Positions 17,421 to 26,493 of a stretch of 64,000 nucleotides of DNA are shown here, in pieces (positions within the stretch are counted from its first letter, which is position 1; each line of letters starts with the position of its first letter). Both the position numbers and the translations under genes were made by a program. Below the pieces are notes generated by a model, which worked only from the letters and a program-made list of their open reading frames with translations, had not been told where the DNA came from and did not search any database. Origin of the DNA: JADCCX01 sp031378805 (GTDB lineage Bacteria > Pseudomonadota > Alphaproteobacteria > Rhizobiales > Beijerinckiaceae); contig JANNEO010000075.1 of assembly GCA_031378805.1 (NCBI GenBank), positions 1 through 64,000 on the forward strand, written 5' to 3'.

Positions 17421-17446
17421 AAAAGCCGGGCAATTGCCCGGCTTTT
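17421..17446 (-). terminator. Rho-independent terminator of the FadL-type gene (bidirectional)
   Basis: A perfect palindrome AAAAGCCGGGCAA / TTGCCCGGCTTTT. Read on the minus strand it lies 26 bp past the stop of the FadL-type porin gene and ends in TTTTGTTGTTT. The A/T flanks on both sides let it work in either direction. Confidence 0.85.
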
Positions 17447-17471
17447 CATTCTCAATCGACCCCTTGCGAGA

Positions 17472-18893
17472 TCAGAACTTCTTGACGATTGGCGCTGCCG
17501 ACGGTGATGGGTCATCCCAACGGTACTTGAGCGAGAAGGACACGATATCGATCGAACCCTTCGAGCGACCGTTGAACTGGAGAACGGTGTTGGCAGCGGG
17601 GTTGCCGATCGGATTGAACGGGCTGCCTGCACCAACGATATCGACCTTGCCGCTCTTTATAAAGATATGGCTGTAGCTGAAGTCCATATCGAGCTTCTCG
17701 CTGAACTTGTAGCCAGCACCGACAGACAACCAGATACGGTTCGAGTCCAGAACGCGCACACCACGATTTTCATCATCGATCGGCGATATTTCATAGGCTA
17801 CACCAGCGCGGAACTTCCATGACGGGCTATACTTGTACTCGGCGCCAGCAGCAAAGAACCACTCATCCTTGTATCGGAAACCCAACCCGCTGATTGGCAA
17901 GCCGGTCGTACGGCTTACTACCGGGGCTGTCGAGATTCGGCTCCAGTTTGTCCACTGTGCCGTACCAGTCAGGGTCCAATTTGCGTTGAGGTCGTGCTTG
18001 ATGCCCAGCGTCGCAATTTCTGGCAAATTGACATTCGCACTAATCAGGCGTGATGCTCTTGTTGGGTCCAATGCCGCCAGCGGTCCCGAGACGTCGGCCT
18101 CACCTTCGACCTTGTGACGGATGTGCGAACGATAACCGAGGCTGATTTCTGTTCCCTGAACAGGCTTCAAGGTTAAACCAGCTGTCCAACCAAAGCCAAA
18201 GGCATCACCTTTCAAGCGTGTAAGGCTGCCCAAGGCGGCACCTGCGGCCCCCAATGCGGGAGCGGCAAAGCGAGGGTCGCCACTATTAAGTGTCAAATTC
18301 AGCTGTTGGGCGGTAACACCAAGGCCAACTGCTATCCAGTCATTGATCTTGTAACCCATGGTCGGCGTGATCGCGATTGCACGAACGACTGTCGACGTTC
18401 CATACGCTGAGCCCGAGAAGCCTGGATCCACTTTCGTCCTGCTGCCGAAAGGCGTGCCGGTTTGAAGGCCAAGCCAGATTTTGTCATTGACCTGGTAGGA
18501 ATTGTAGCTCGCTGTGGTCAACGTACCCTGATTGATGTTGCCCGACCCAATTTGACCGATGACCGGCACACCTGGTGGTGGCCCAAAGAAATTGAGACCT
18601 GTGAGAGGACCGGCGCCTGCGAGGCGATCAGCTGACACCGAAAAATTCGGCAGCACCAGCGTGAAGTTGTATTCGCTGCGGCGGCCTTCGAAGTTGGTGA
18701 TGTTGGCTGGATTCCAGAACATCGAGCCAATGCCAAATGCACTTGTACCGGCACCGGCAAAAGAAAAGCCTTGGCCCGTTACACTCTGCTGGCGGCTGGA
18801 AAAGCCTGCTGCCATGGCGCTCGACGCAGCGAGTGCGATCACGGTCGCCGATGAACCGGCTAGGAGGAGTTTGTTAAGGAGTGAACGGCTCAT
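17472..18893 (-). CDS. Outer membrane transporter, OmpP1/FadL/TodX family
   Basis: 473 residues. A signal peptide ends after SSAMAA. The mature N-terminus AGFSSRQQSVTGQGFSFAGAGTSAFGIGSMFWNPANIT is the FadL-type plug start, with the conserved N-P-A motif, and the chain ends with a C-terminal Phe (PIVKKF) after alternating strands, as expected for a beta barrel. Strands such as EISLGYRSHIRHKVEGEAD and KFRAGVAYEISPID are typical FadL segments. It moves hydrophobic compounds such as long-chain fatty acids or aromatics across the outer membrane. AGGAAGCTT precedes the ATG. It stands alone, with its own terminator. Confidence 0.93.
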   Translation of the reverse strand: MSRSLLNKLLLAGSSATVIALAASSAMAAGFSSRQQSVTGQGFSFAGAGTSAFGIGSMFWNPANITNFEGRRSEYNFTLVLPNFSVSADRLAGAGPLTGLNFFGPPPGVPVIGQIGSGNINQGTLTTASYNSYQVNDKIWLGLQTGTPFGSRTKVDPGFSGSAYGTSTVVRAIAITPTMGYKINDWIAVGLGVTAQQLNLTLNSGDPRFAAPALGAAGAALGSLTRLKGDAFGFGWTAGLTLKPVQGTEISLGYRSHIRHKVEGEADVSGPLAALDPTRASRLISANVNLPEIATLGIKHDLNANWTLTGTAQWTNWSRISTAPVVSRTTGLPISGLGFRYKDEWFFAAGAEYKYSPSWKFRAGVAYEISPIDDENRGVRVLDSNRIWLSVGAGYKFSEKLDMDFSYSHIFIKSGKVDIVGAGSPFNPIGNPAANTVLQFNGRSKGSIDIVSFSLKYRWDDPSPSAAPIVKKF

Positions 18894-19183
18894 AAGCTTC
18901 CTCGATTTTTTTCACGTACTCGCAACTCACGAGTCGGACGATTTGGTTTCTATGTAAACACTGCACGCCCGGGACGACCTGATCAATGGCCTTCGCCAGC
19001 TTCCGGCATGGTTTAAGGAGTGTAAAGACACGAAACCCAGGAGACGTTGCCGCTTTGCAACACAATGCCGCCGCAATCCCTCAAACGTCTCTTGCGAAGC
19101 CTGGATCAGCGATTCCACTGTTGCTCCCTGTGTATAAATTGTCGCATGATTTTTCATTCGACATCCAAAAAAGGATACTGCCC

Positions 19184-20032
19184 ATGAAACTCGTGCGCTG
19201 GGGCAAGCCGGGCAAGGAAAAACCCGGAATTGTTGATGCTGACGGCAAAATCAGGGATTTGTCCGAGATTGTGCCCGATATCGCTGGATCCATTCTTTCG
19301 CCCGCCGGCCTGGCAAAGATTGCCAAGGCGAAATTGGCCAAGCTCCCCGTTGTGCGTGGAAAGCCGCGGCTTGGCCCCTGCGTCGGAAGCGTCCCGAATT
19401 TCTATGCGGTTGGACTGAATTACGCCGATCACGCGGCGGAAACCGGCGCGGCCATCCCCAAGGAGCCAATCCTGTTCAACAAGTCGACGTCCTGCATCAT
19501 GGGGCCGAACGACGAGGTGATGATCCCCAAGGGATCGAAGAAGACCGATTGGGAGGTCGAGATCGCCATCATCATCGGCAGCCGCGCGTCCTACGTGTCG
19601 CAGAAGGACGCCATGGACGTGATCGCCGGATTCTGCATCTGCAACGATGTCTCCGAGCGTGAGTACCAGATCGAGCGCGGCGGGCAGTGGATGAAGGGCA
19701 AAGGTTGCCCCACCTTCGGACCCATCGGCCCATGGCTCGTCACCAAGGACGAGATCAAGGACGTGCAGAAGCTGGCGATGTGGCTCGATCTCAACGGCGA
19801 GCGGGTGCAGAACGGCTCGACCAAGACGATGATCTTCAGCATCAAGCACATCGTGTCCTACATGTCGCAGTTCATGGAACTGCTGCCGGGCGACGTCATC
19901 ACCACCGGCACGCCACCGGGCGTCGGGCTGGGCATGAAGCCACCGAAGTTCCTGAAGCCAGGAGACGTGATGCGCGTTGGCATCGAGGGACTGGGCGAGC
20001 AGAAGCAGCTCGTCACGGCCTGGCACGCGTGA
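19184..20032 (+). CDS. Fumarylacetoacetate hydrolase (FAH) family protein
   Basis: About 282 residues. The start MKLVRWG has an AAGGA site eight bases upstream; a further upstream in-frame ATG has no support. The C-terminal FAH domain shows VGLNYADHAAETG near 72, the metal ligands in KTDWEVEIAIIIG (Glu-x-Glu), NDVSEREYQ, KGCPTFGPIGPWLV and GDVITTGTPPGVGLG. Such enzymes hydrolyse or decarboxylate acylpyruvates or 2,4-diketo acids, and close relatives act on 2-keto-3-deoxy sugars or ureidoglycolate. The exact substrate cannot be decided. Divergent from the FadL-type gene, with about 290 bp between them. Confidence 0.9.
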   Translation: MKLVRWGKPGKEKPGIVDADGKIRDLSEIVPDIAGSILSPAGLAKIAKAKLAKLPVVRGKPRLGPCVGSVPNFYAVGLNYADHAAETGAAIPKEPILFNKSTSCIMGPNDEVMIPKGSKKTDWEVEIAIIIGSRASYVSQKDAMDVIAGFCICNDVSEREYQIERGGQWMKGKGCPTFGPIGPWLVTKDEIKDVQKLAMWLDLNGERVQNGSTKTMIFSIKHIVSYMSQFMELLPGDVITTGTPPGVGLGMKPPKFLKPGDVMRVGIEGLGEQKQLVTAWHA

Positions 20033-20109
20033 GAACGGAATGAATGCGGGCTGAGCGGTCACGCTCGCCCCAAAATCTGCACTCAACCGCTGTCACGGTT
20101 TGGGATTGC

Positions 20110-20126
20110 TTGGTCGGAGCGAGAGG
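20110..20126. repeat. 17-bp copy of the tRNA-Pro 3' end (possible distal attachment site)
   Basis: TTGGTCGGAGCGAGAGG is identical to 55418-55434, which is the 3' end of the tRNA-Pro gene including CCA, in the same orientation. The match stops sharply on both sides. The tRNA is on the minus strand, so an element integrated at its 3' end would extend leftward, and this copy is where the far attachment site would be expected. It abuts a decayed IS3 fragment. A chance match cannot be excluded. Confidence 0.4.
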
Positions 20127-20228
20127 GTCAACCTGAAGGGCTACGCCAGCGTGCCCTACGCCCGCATTCCCGTCTGAAAGTATCTGGACTTCCACAACGA
20201 CTGGAGGCCACTCCAGCGCCTGGGATGA
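20127..20228 (+). pseudogene. IS3-family transposase, C-terminal remnant
   Basis: In one frame the sequence reads VNLKGYASVPYARIPV, a TGA stop, then KYLDFHNDWRPLQRLG and a second TGA. This matches the end of IS3-family OrfB (integrase core), usually written YLKAYxSVxEARxSIxxYLDFYNxRRPHSSL. The stop inside and the loss of the rest show that it is dead. No left part of the transposase is visible upstream of the 17-bp tRNA-end copy. The following 150 bp to 20384 hold no gene; a stretch near 20312-20345 may be the degraded terminal repeat of the same element. Confidence 0.6.
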
Positions 20229-20384
20229 GAGACAGGGATCAGGCCCACATCAATGCGCGGCATTCAACCCGCTTGCGTCATAACCAAGGGCAGAAACCAC
20301 CTATAAATTGCGCCGGGTTGTTCAAGCAAACCGAGCCAAGTCTTTTTGCTTCGCCTGAACTGCTGACCACGCGAGCCCCCAGAT

Positions 20385-21092
20385 TCATCCACCGGCCTTC
20401 TTCAGCCATGCGCGTATCGTGGATATCTCCTCATTCTGAGTGCGCACCACATCATCCGCCAGCTTGCGCAGTTCTGCATCCTTGCCGAATTGCAACAGCA
20501 CCTTGGCCATGGCGACTGCGCCTTCGTGGTGAGGAATCATGCCCGTCATAAAATCGATATCGGCATTGCCAGTGAAGCTCATGGTCATGTCGGTATGCAT
20601 TCTGGCATTCACGTCGCTGAAGGCTTTGGAAGCGGCAACAGCTTCACCGTAAGGTGCCTGGGATCCGTTCTTTGCCAGCCAGGCCGCCATCTGGGCAATC
20701 TCGCTCTTCTGGGCGGTTATGATGTCATTCGCCAACTTGCGCACGGCGGCATCCTTGCCGTGCTTGAGCACTGTGTTCGACATGTCGATGGCACCCTGGT
20801 GGTGTGGTATCATGCCTTTGGCGAAATCGACGTCGGCATTGCCCGAGAACACGATTGTCATGTCCTTGTGCATCTTCGCATTGGCAGCAGCGAAGGCCTT
20901 TGAGGCCTCGTTCATTGGCGTGGTTGATTGCATGGGCATGGCTGATTTCATGGGCATATCTGATTTCATGCCCGGCATGGTGTGACCGGCATGGGGGTTG
21001 GCAGCCGGCATCTGGTGGCCCTGATGCTGAGCCAGCGTGGGCCATGCCACCGCCAGTGTTGCGATGATGACGCATGTCCTGAAGTATCTCAT
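20385..21092 (-). CDS. Periplasmic protein with two DUF305 domains, metal-binding candidate
   Basis: About 235 residues. A signal peptide (MRYFRTCVIIATLAVAWPTLA) is followed by a His/Met-rich linker (HQGHQMPAANPHAGHTMPGM, then repeated DMPMKSAMPM). Two DUF305 repeats come next, each with A-x-M-H-x-D-M, GMIPHHxGA and a KLADD/KLAND segment, ending with AAWLAKNGS and RAWLKKAGG. DUF305 proteins are ferritin-like four-helix proteins often found with copper resistance genes. The start is set at ATG 21092, with AAAGGA upstream. Last gene of the CusBA-type operon, consistent with copper or silver binding in the periplasm. Confidence 0.88.
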   Translation of the reverse strand: MRYFRTCVIIATLAVAWPTLAQHQGHQMPAANPHAGHTMPGMKSDMPMKSAMPMQSTTPMNEASKAFAAANAKMHKDMTIVFSGNADVDFAKGMIPHHQGAIDMSNTVLKHGKDAAVRKLANDIITAQKSEIAQMAAWLAKNGSQAPYGEAVAASKAFSDVNARMHTDMTMSFTGNADIDFMTGMIPHHEGAVAMAKVLLQFGKDAELRKLADDVVRTQNEEISTIRAWLKKAGG

Positions 21093-21153
21093 GGTTTTGA
21101 TCCTTTGGCTGTCTTTTGGTTGAAACGCCTGACGTGGGCAGCGGTTCCCATGA

Positions 21154-21519
21154 TCAGTTGACCCTGCCGGTCGTGGTCTTGCCATCCTTGTCGGTGAGCT
21201 GGACAGCGCCCTTGATGGTCTTGATGGCTGCAGGAGCTACACCCGTAAGCACCTTGCCGTCGGCTGTAGGCTCCAGCGCGACACGCTGCGTTTTGCCGTC
21301 GATGACAATGATAGCGAGAGCCTTGAAGCCGGTCGCGGGCAACGGGCGGTCCAGACTATCGCTGACGTAGACATCAACGGCGGTTCCTTTGCCAACAACC
21401 TCGATGTGGTAAGCCCCGGCATCAACCAGATCACCACCATTTGGCCCTCTGCGAGGCTCGTGCGCGAATGCGGTTGAGGCCAGCAGGGAGACTGCGAGTG
21501 CGAGAGAGGTGGTGCGCAT
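21154..21519 (-). CDS. Small periplasmic protein of the metal-efflux operon, function unknown
   Basis: 121 residues with a signal peptide cleaved near AFA-HE. The mature part begins HEPRRGPNGGDLVDAGAYHIEVVGKG and looks like a compact beta domain with no cysteines. An AAAGGAAAC ribosome-binding site precedes the ATG. It lies 27 bp after the CusA-type gene and 61 bp before the DUF305 gene. Proteins with the HxPRxGPNGG(D/Q)LxDAGxYHxEL opening often accompany heavy-metal RND pumps and may be periplasmic metal-handling factors, but this is inferred from context only. Confidence 0.75.
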   Translation of the reverse strand: MRTTSLALAVSLLASTAFAHEPRRGPNGGDLVDAGAYHIEVVGKGTAVDVYVSDSLDRPLPATGFKALAIIVIDGKTQRVALEPTADGKVLTGVAPAAIKTIKGAVQLTDKDGKTTTGRVN

Positions 21520-21546
21520 GGGAGCGTTTCCTTTGTCTGTCAGGGA

Positions 21547-24500
21547 TCAGAATGCTTCGATGGGTTTAGGCGTGGATTGTGGCGAATGGGGTCGATCGGC
21601 AGATTCCGCCCTCACGCTGTCCAGCAACCGCTTCAGCGGCTTCTCGCCGTAGCGCAGGAACAGCACCGGCGTCAGGAACGTGTCGAGCACTGTCGCGCTG
21701 ACGAGACCGCCAAAGATGGTGATTGCGACCGGATGCAGGATTTCCTTGCCCGGCGCATGGGCGTCGATCATCAGCGGCACCAGCGCCACTCCCGCTGACA
21801 GAGCCGTCATCAGAACCGGTGTCAGCCGCTCCAGACTGCCGCGCATGACAAGCGCGCGCCCGAAGGGAAGCCCCTCGTGAATCGCCAGATTGATGTAGTG
21901 GCTGAACTTGAGGATGCCGTTACGGGCCGCAATGCCTGTGAGAGTGATGAAGCCGATCATGGAGGCCACGGAAAGTGGCTGGCCGGACCACCAGAGTGCC
22001 GTCACCGACCCGATCAGTGCCAACGGCACGCTACCCATGATGATGAGCGCCAGCACTGTTGAACGATAGCGGCTGTAGAGGATCGCAAAAATCATGGCGA
22101 GTGAGATCAGCGACAGTAGCCCGATGGTCCGCGTTGCCTCTTCCTGAGCCTGGAATGTGCCTTCTAGGCTAGCAAATGTGCCGCGCGGCAAGGTGTTGGC
22201 GGCCAGCAAACGTCGGATATCAGCAATAATCTGCGCCATGTCCGTTTTGCCGTCGCTGTTGGCGAGCACAACGATGCGGCGCTTGCCGTTCTCGCGCAGG
22301 ATCTGGTTGGGACCGTCCGTCTCGCGGACATCGGCAAGCTGGCGGATCGGCACCCAGCCGATGGGTGTCTCGATCAGCATGTCGGCCAGCGCCTGCGTCG
22401 TGCGCAGGGCATCAGGCAGGCGCATGACGACATCGAAGCGGCGGTTGCCGTCCACGAGCTTCGAGACAACCCTGCCGTTGGACAAGCGCTCCAGCTGCTC
22501 CGTAACATGCGCGGGCTGCACGCCGTAGAGGGCGGCTTTCTCATAGTCGACCGTGATTTCAAGCTGCGGGATGCGCACCTGCTTCTCGATCTGCAAATCG
22601 ACTACGCCCGGGATGGCAGCAAGCTTGTCACGCATCTGGGCCGCGACCTGTCGCAGCACATCGAGATCCTCGCCGTAAATCTTCAACGCGATCTGCGCCC
22701 GCACACCTGACAGCATGTGGTCCAGCCGGTGCGAGATGGGCTGGCCGATGTTTGTGGAAACCGGAAGGACTGCGAGCTTGTTGCGGATGTCTGCAACAAT
22801 CTCTTCCTTCGGTCGTGCAGAGCTTTTCAGATCGACGTCGAGCTCGGAGGCGTGAACGCCCTCGGCATGTTCGTCAAGCTCGGCCCGTCCTGTGCGGCGC
22901 CCGACCTGGCGGACTTCAGGGATATCCAGAATGAGTTTTTCCGCGATCAAACCGACACGGTGGCTTTCCGCCAGCGATATCCCGGGATTGAACAGCAGAT
23001 TGATTGTGAAGGAACCTTCGTTGAACGGCGGCAGAAAAGCGCGTGGAAGCAGCGTCACGGCAATCCCGGCGGCGAATACTGCAGAGCCTGCAAGCGTCAT
23101 CAGCCAGCGGGGATTGCGAAAACTGAGATTGAGAAGGATGCGGTTCCCAGCTTTGAGCTTTCGGATGAGCCAGCTTTCATGTTGGTCCAGCCTCTTGAGA
23201 CCTGGCAACAGATAATAAGCCATCACAGGTGTCAGCGTGATCGAGACGATGAGGCTCATCAGGATCGAGATGATGTAGGCCTTGCCCAGGGGGGCGAACA
23301 GCCGCCCTTCGATGCCGGTGAGCGCGAACAGTGGCACGAAAACAAGGATGATGATCATCGTGGCGTAGACGATGCCGGAGCGAACCTCCTGGCTGGCTCC
23401 CACAACCACATCGAAGACCGAGCGCGGATTGCCCTTCTCTCGGTTCTCGCGCAGCCTCCGGAAGATATTCTCCACATCCACGACGGCATCATCCACCAGC
23501 TCGCCGATGGCAATGGCGAGGCCACCAAGGGTCATGGTGTTGATGGACAGGCCCATGAGATGGAAGACGACGGCGGTGCCAAGGATCGAGACGGGGATTG
23601 CGGTCAGCGAGATCACGGTAGTGCGAACATTCAGCAGGAAGGCGAAAAGCACGATGGCGACCACGACCACGGCTTCCATCAGCACGGTCCGGACATTGCT
23701 GATGGATGTCTCGATGAAGCTGGCCTGCCGGAAGAGGATATTGTCCGCCTTGATGCCGTTGCCCAGTGTCGCGGTAATATCTCTGAGCGCGGCTTCGACC
23801 TGCCGGGTCAATGTCACGGTGTCTATGTCAGGCTGCTTTTCGACAGACAGGATGACAGCAGGCTTGCCCATGTAGCCCGCTTCGCCACGCTTGAGGCGTG
23901 CGCCGAATCCAATCTCTGCCACCTGATTGAGATAAACCGGACGGCCCTTGACCGTTGCCACGGCAATAGAGCCGAGATCTTCGAGCTTCAGCGTGCGACC
24001 GATATTGCGGATCAGGAATTCGCGCGCGTACTGGTCGGTGAATCCGCCACCGGTGTTGGTGCCAAACTGGGCGAGCGCGCGCTCGACTTGCTCCATGGTG
24101 ACGCCCAGCGCGCGCAGGGCTGCTGGATTGGGTGCCACGCGGAACTGGCGGACTTCGCCGCCGATGGGAATGACCTGCGCCACGCCCGGAATGGTGAGGA
24201 GACGCGGGCGGATGGTGAAATCCGCGATCTCGCGCATCTCCATGGGTGAGACAGTGTCCGGTCCTGTCATGGCGACCAGCAGGATCTGGCCCATGATGGA
24301 ATTGATCGGCCCCATCTGTGGCGTGACATTGGCGGGCAACTGGTCACGCACCAAAGCCAGCCGTTCTGCAATCTGCTGGCGGTTCCGGTATATATCCGTG
24401 CCCCAGTCAAATTCCACGTAGACGATGGAGAGACCGACCCCCGACACTGAGCGCACCCGTGTGACGCCAGGCAACCCGTTCATCTGTGTCTCGATGGGGA

Positions 24501-24699
24501 AGGTCACCAGCTGCTCGACTTCCGGCGGCGCCAGCCCTTCCGCCTCGATCATGATCGTCACGGTCGGCTTGTTGAGATCGGGAAAGACATCCACCGGCAG
24601 TTTGGTGGCCGTGAACGCGCCGTAGATCACCAGCACGGCGGCGAGCGCCAGCACCATGAGACGGTTGCGAAGGGACTGCGTGACGAGAGAATTGAACAT
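21547..24699 (-). CDS. Heavy-metal efflux RND pump, CusA/CzcA family
   Basis: 1050 residues, normal for the family. The first membrane helix is followed by PVDVFPDLNKPTVTIMIEAEGLAPPEVEQLVTFPIE, a heavy-metal-RND hallmark. Membrane helix 4 carries GELVDDAVVDVENIFRRLREN, with the acidic proton-relay residues. Repeated halves are clear (LSINTMTLGGLAIAIG and LSVASMIGFITLTGIAARNGIL). It exports metal ions from periplasm or cytoplasm with the adaptor encoded 6 bp upstream. Whether Cu/Ag or Co/Zn/Cd is moved cannot be settled by eye; DUF305 and Met-rich neighbours favour copper. No outer-membrane factor gene is adjacent. Confidence 0.94.
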   Translation of the reverse strand: MFNSLVTQSLRNRLMVLALAAVLVIYGAFTATKLPVDVFPDLNKPTVTIMIEAEGLAPPEVEQLVTFPIETQMNGLPGVTRVRSVSGVGLSIVYVEFDWGTDIYRNRQQIAERLALVRDQLPANVTPQMGPINSIMGQILLVAMTGPDTVSPMEMREIADFTIRPRLLTIPGVAQVIPIGGEVRQFRVAPNPAALRALGVTMEQVERALAQFGTNTGGGFTDQYAREFLIRNIGRTLKLEDLGSIAVATVKGRPVYLNQVAEIGFGARLKRGEAGYMGKPAVILSVEKQPDIDTVTLTRQVEAALRDITATLGNGIKADNILFRQASFIETSISNVRTVLMEAVVVVAIVLFAFLLNVRTTVISLTAIPVSILGTAVVFHLMGLSINTMTLGGLAIAIGELVDDAVVDVENIFRRLRENREKGNPRSVFDVVVGASQEVRSGIVYATMIIILVFVPLFALTGIEGRLFAPLGKAYIISILMSLIVSITLTPVMAYYLLPGLKRLDQHESWLIRKLKAGNRILLNLSFRNPRWLMTLAGSAVFAAGIAVTLLPRAFLPPFNEGSFTINLLFNPGISLAESHRVGLIAEKLILDIPEVRQVGRRTGRAELDEHAEGVHASELDVDLKSSARPKEEIVADIRNKLAVLPVSTNIGQPISHRLDHMLSGVRAQIALKIYGEDLDVLRQVAAQMRDKLAAIPGVVDLQIEKQVRIPQLEITVDYEKAALYGVQPAHVTEQLERLSNGRVVSKLVDGNRRFDVVMRLPDALRTTQALADMLIETPIGWVPIRQLADVRETDGPNQILRENGKRRIVVLANSDGKTDMAQIIADIRRLLAANTLPRGTFASLEGTFQAQEEATRTIGLLSLISLAMIFAILYSRYRSTVLALIIMGSVPLALIGSVTALWWSGQPLSVASMIGFITLTGIAARNGILKFSHYINLAIHEGLPFGRALVMRGSLERLTPVLMTALSAGVALVPLMIDAHAPGKEILHPVAITIFGGLVSATVLDTFLTPVLFLRYGEKPLKRLLDSVRAESADRPHSPQSTPKPIEAF

Positions 24700-24705
24700 C
24701 TTGCG

Positions 24706-26388
24706 TCAACGGATCTGGTTGAGGAGTTCGACGCCCTGCGTCACGATGCGCTTGCCAGCAGCGATGCCGCTGACGATGATGACCCGCTCCCCATCCAACG
24801 GCTCCACACGGACTTCGCGTGGAATGAACCGCTCGGCATTCGCGTGCTCAAAGACCAGCGCTTGCCCGTTGGAAGCGCGCACGACGCTTGCGCGTGGGAC
24901 TGCAATGCCGGTGCGGGTCTCTTCGGTTTCGGTAATGACCGTCAAAAGCTGGCCCATACGCAGGCCACGCGTGTCTTCGTTCACGGCGAAGTGGATCGGG
25001 ATCGCCTGATTACGTTCGGCAAAGCCCGTTCCCTGATACTCAAGCTTGAGAGCGCGGCCGTCGCCAAGCCGTGCAGCAGCATTGCGGGTTCCGGCCATCG
25101 CATCAAACGTCAGGGCCTCGATCCAAAGCTTCGCGGGGTCGATGATTTGGAAGATCACGGCATTGGTTTCGACGACCTGTCCCGGTGACGCTGTGGCGGA
25201 GGCGATGACCCCGTCGACGGGCGCGTGCAGCTTCTCCGGTTCGCGCTTCTGTGCCAATTCCAGGTTGGCACGGCGGTTCTGCAAACCTTTCAACTCAAGT
25301 TCAGCGTCCTCGATTTGCGAGCGCGCCACAACATTGGCAATGGGGCGCAACCGCTCCAGCCGACGCTGTACGAGCGCCAGCTGCTGGTCCAGCTCGCGGG
25401 CCTGCTGCTGCTGTGTCGTGATGTCTGCTGAACCGATGGCTGGTTGCACCAGTGCCAGCACGTCGCCCGCCTTGACTCGCGTGCCAAGACGCGGAAATCC
25501 GCCTTGCGGCGGTGATAACCGTCCAGTGACTGAGGCCTGCACATTGCCGCTGGCGGCGGGATCGGAGATAACCCGCCCCGGCAGCGATACCGCCCTGCGG
25601 TGTTCTTCGCTCACGACCATGATGGTGCGGATCGCCAGAATGCGCTGCGTCGCTTTGGGAACGAATACCGAGCCATCGGGAAAGCGCTGTGCGAGATCAA
25701 CGGGCGCAATATTGGTGGCTGAAGCGGCGATCTCTGCGGCTTGCGCCGATGGCGCTGCACTGAGAGTCGAAAGGACAAAGCCTACGGCAAAGGCAACAGT
25801 GGCTGTTCTCCGTCCAAACCGCGCAACCAGCAATCCGAGAATGAATGCGATGACGGCCACCGCTGGCAATGACAGATCTGAGGCAGCGACGCGGTCCCGC
25901 AAACCTTGCGCAATGGCTGATCCGACCCAGGACGATGTCCCGTTTGCTGTTGGCGCACCGCCATTGTCGGCAGGTATTGTCAACCCGCCGGTCAGCACAT
26001 CCACCTCACCTGCCGCTGTAACTGTGAAGATCAGATCGTATTGCACGCCCTTCGTCGCAAAAGCCGCATCGACGAAGAATGTCCCGTCGGGGTTGGGTGT
26101 CGCCTTCACAGCGCCATTGGGCGTCTCGACCTCGATCTCGGCATCCTTGACCGGTTCGTTTGTGACGAAACGGTCGAGATAGAGCGTGAGCTTCGCGTCC
26201 CGCAAAACGCCGATCAATTCAAACAAGGTGGAAGAGGCATCGACGCGTGGCGCGATCGTGGTGGAAACAGGTGTAGGCGGAGCACCATGATCATGCCCGT
26301 CATGGGCAAATCCCCGTTCGATACCGGAGAGCGTCAGACCGATCAGCGCGACGATCAGCAACAGACTGCGGAGCTTGGTCAGGATCAT
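24706..26388 (-). CDS. RND efflux periplasmic adaptor with extra N-terminal domain and membrane segments
   Basis: 560 residues, about 150-200 longer than a usual CusB/CzcB. Residues 1-28 form a signal peptide followed by HDGHDHGAPP, a His-rich metal patch. Residues about 42-140 form an additional beta domain (LTLYLDRFVTNEPVKDAEIEVETPNG). A membrane segment LPAVAVIAFILGLLVARF (174-191) and a second hydrophobic stretch ending in SAQA (197-217) precede the ordinary adaptor: barrel-sandwich hybrid with GRLSPPQGGFPRLGTRVKAGDVLALV, hairpin near QQQARELDQQLALVQRRLERL, and beta barrel. It links CusA to an outer membrane channel. The double-membrane topology is uncommon. Confidence 0.88.
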   Translation of the reverse strand: MILTKLRSLLLIVALIGLTLSGIERGFAHDGHDHGAPPTPVSTTIAPRVDASSTLFELIGVLRDAKLTLYLDRFVTNEPVKDAEIEVETPNGAVKATPNPDGTFFVDAAFATKGVQYDLIFTVTAAGEVDVLTGGLTIPADNGGAPTANGTSSWVGSAIAQGLRDRVAASDLSLPAVAVIAFILGLLVARFGRRTATVAFAVGFVLSTLSAAPSAQAAEIAASATNIAPVDLAQRFPDGSVFVPKATQRILAIRTIMVVSEEHRRAVSLPGRVISDPAASGNVQASVTGRLSPPQGGFPRLGTRVKAGDVLALVQPAIGSADITTQQQQARELDQQLALVQRRLERLRPIANVVARSQIEDAELELKGLQNRRANLELAQKREPEKLHAPVDGVIASATASPGQVVETNAVIFQIIDPAKLWIEALTFDAMAGTRNAAARLGDGRALKLEYQGTGFAERNQAIPIHFAVNEDTRGLRMGQLLTVITETEETRTGIAVPRASVVRASNGQALVFEHANAERFIPREVRVEPLDGERVIIVSGIAAGKRIVTQGVELLNQIR

Positions 26389-26493
26389 GCATCAACCCGG
26401 TCAGGTCCGCAGAACCGGACCATCATGGATCGTTAGATATCCGCCAGAAGCTTTCAGGTTAATTGCGCGAGTGTAACAAAGTGTTGCTGGAAT

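Noticed and set aside
20110..20126. Complete second tRNA gene at 20.1 kb
   Set aside because: Only the last 16 nt of a tRNA are present; the following sequence cannot form the T, anticodon or D arms.
22717..24249. 510-codon plus-strand open frame
   Set aside because: Antisense to CusA; composition (His, Asp, Arg) and lack of motifs show it is a shadow.
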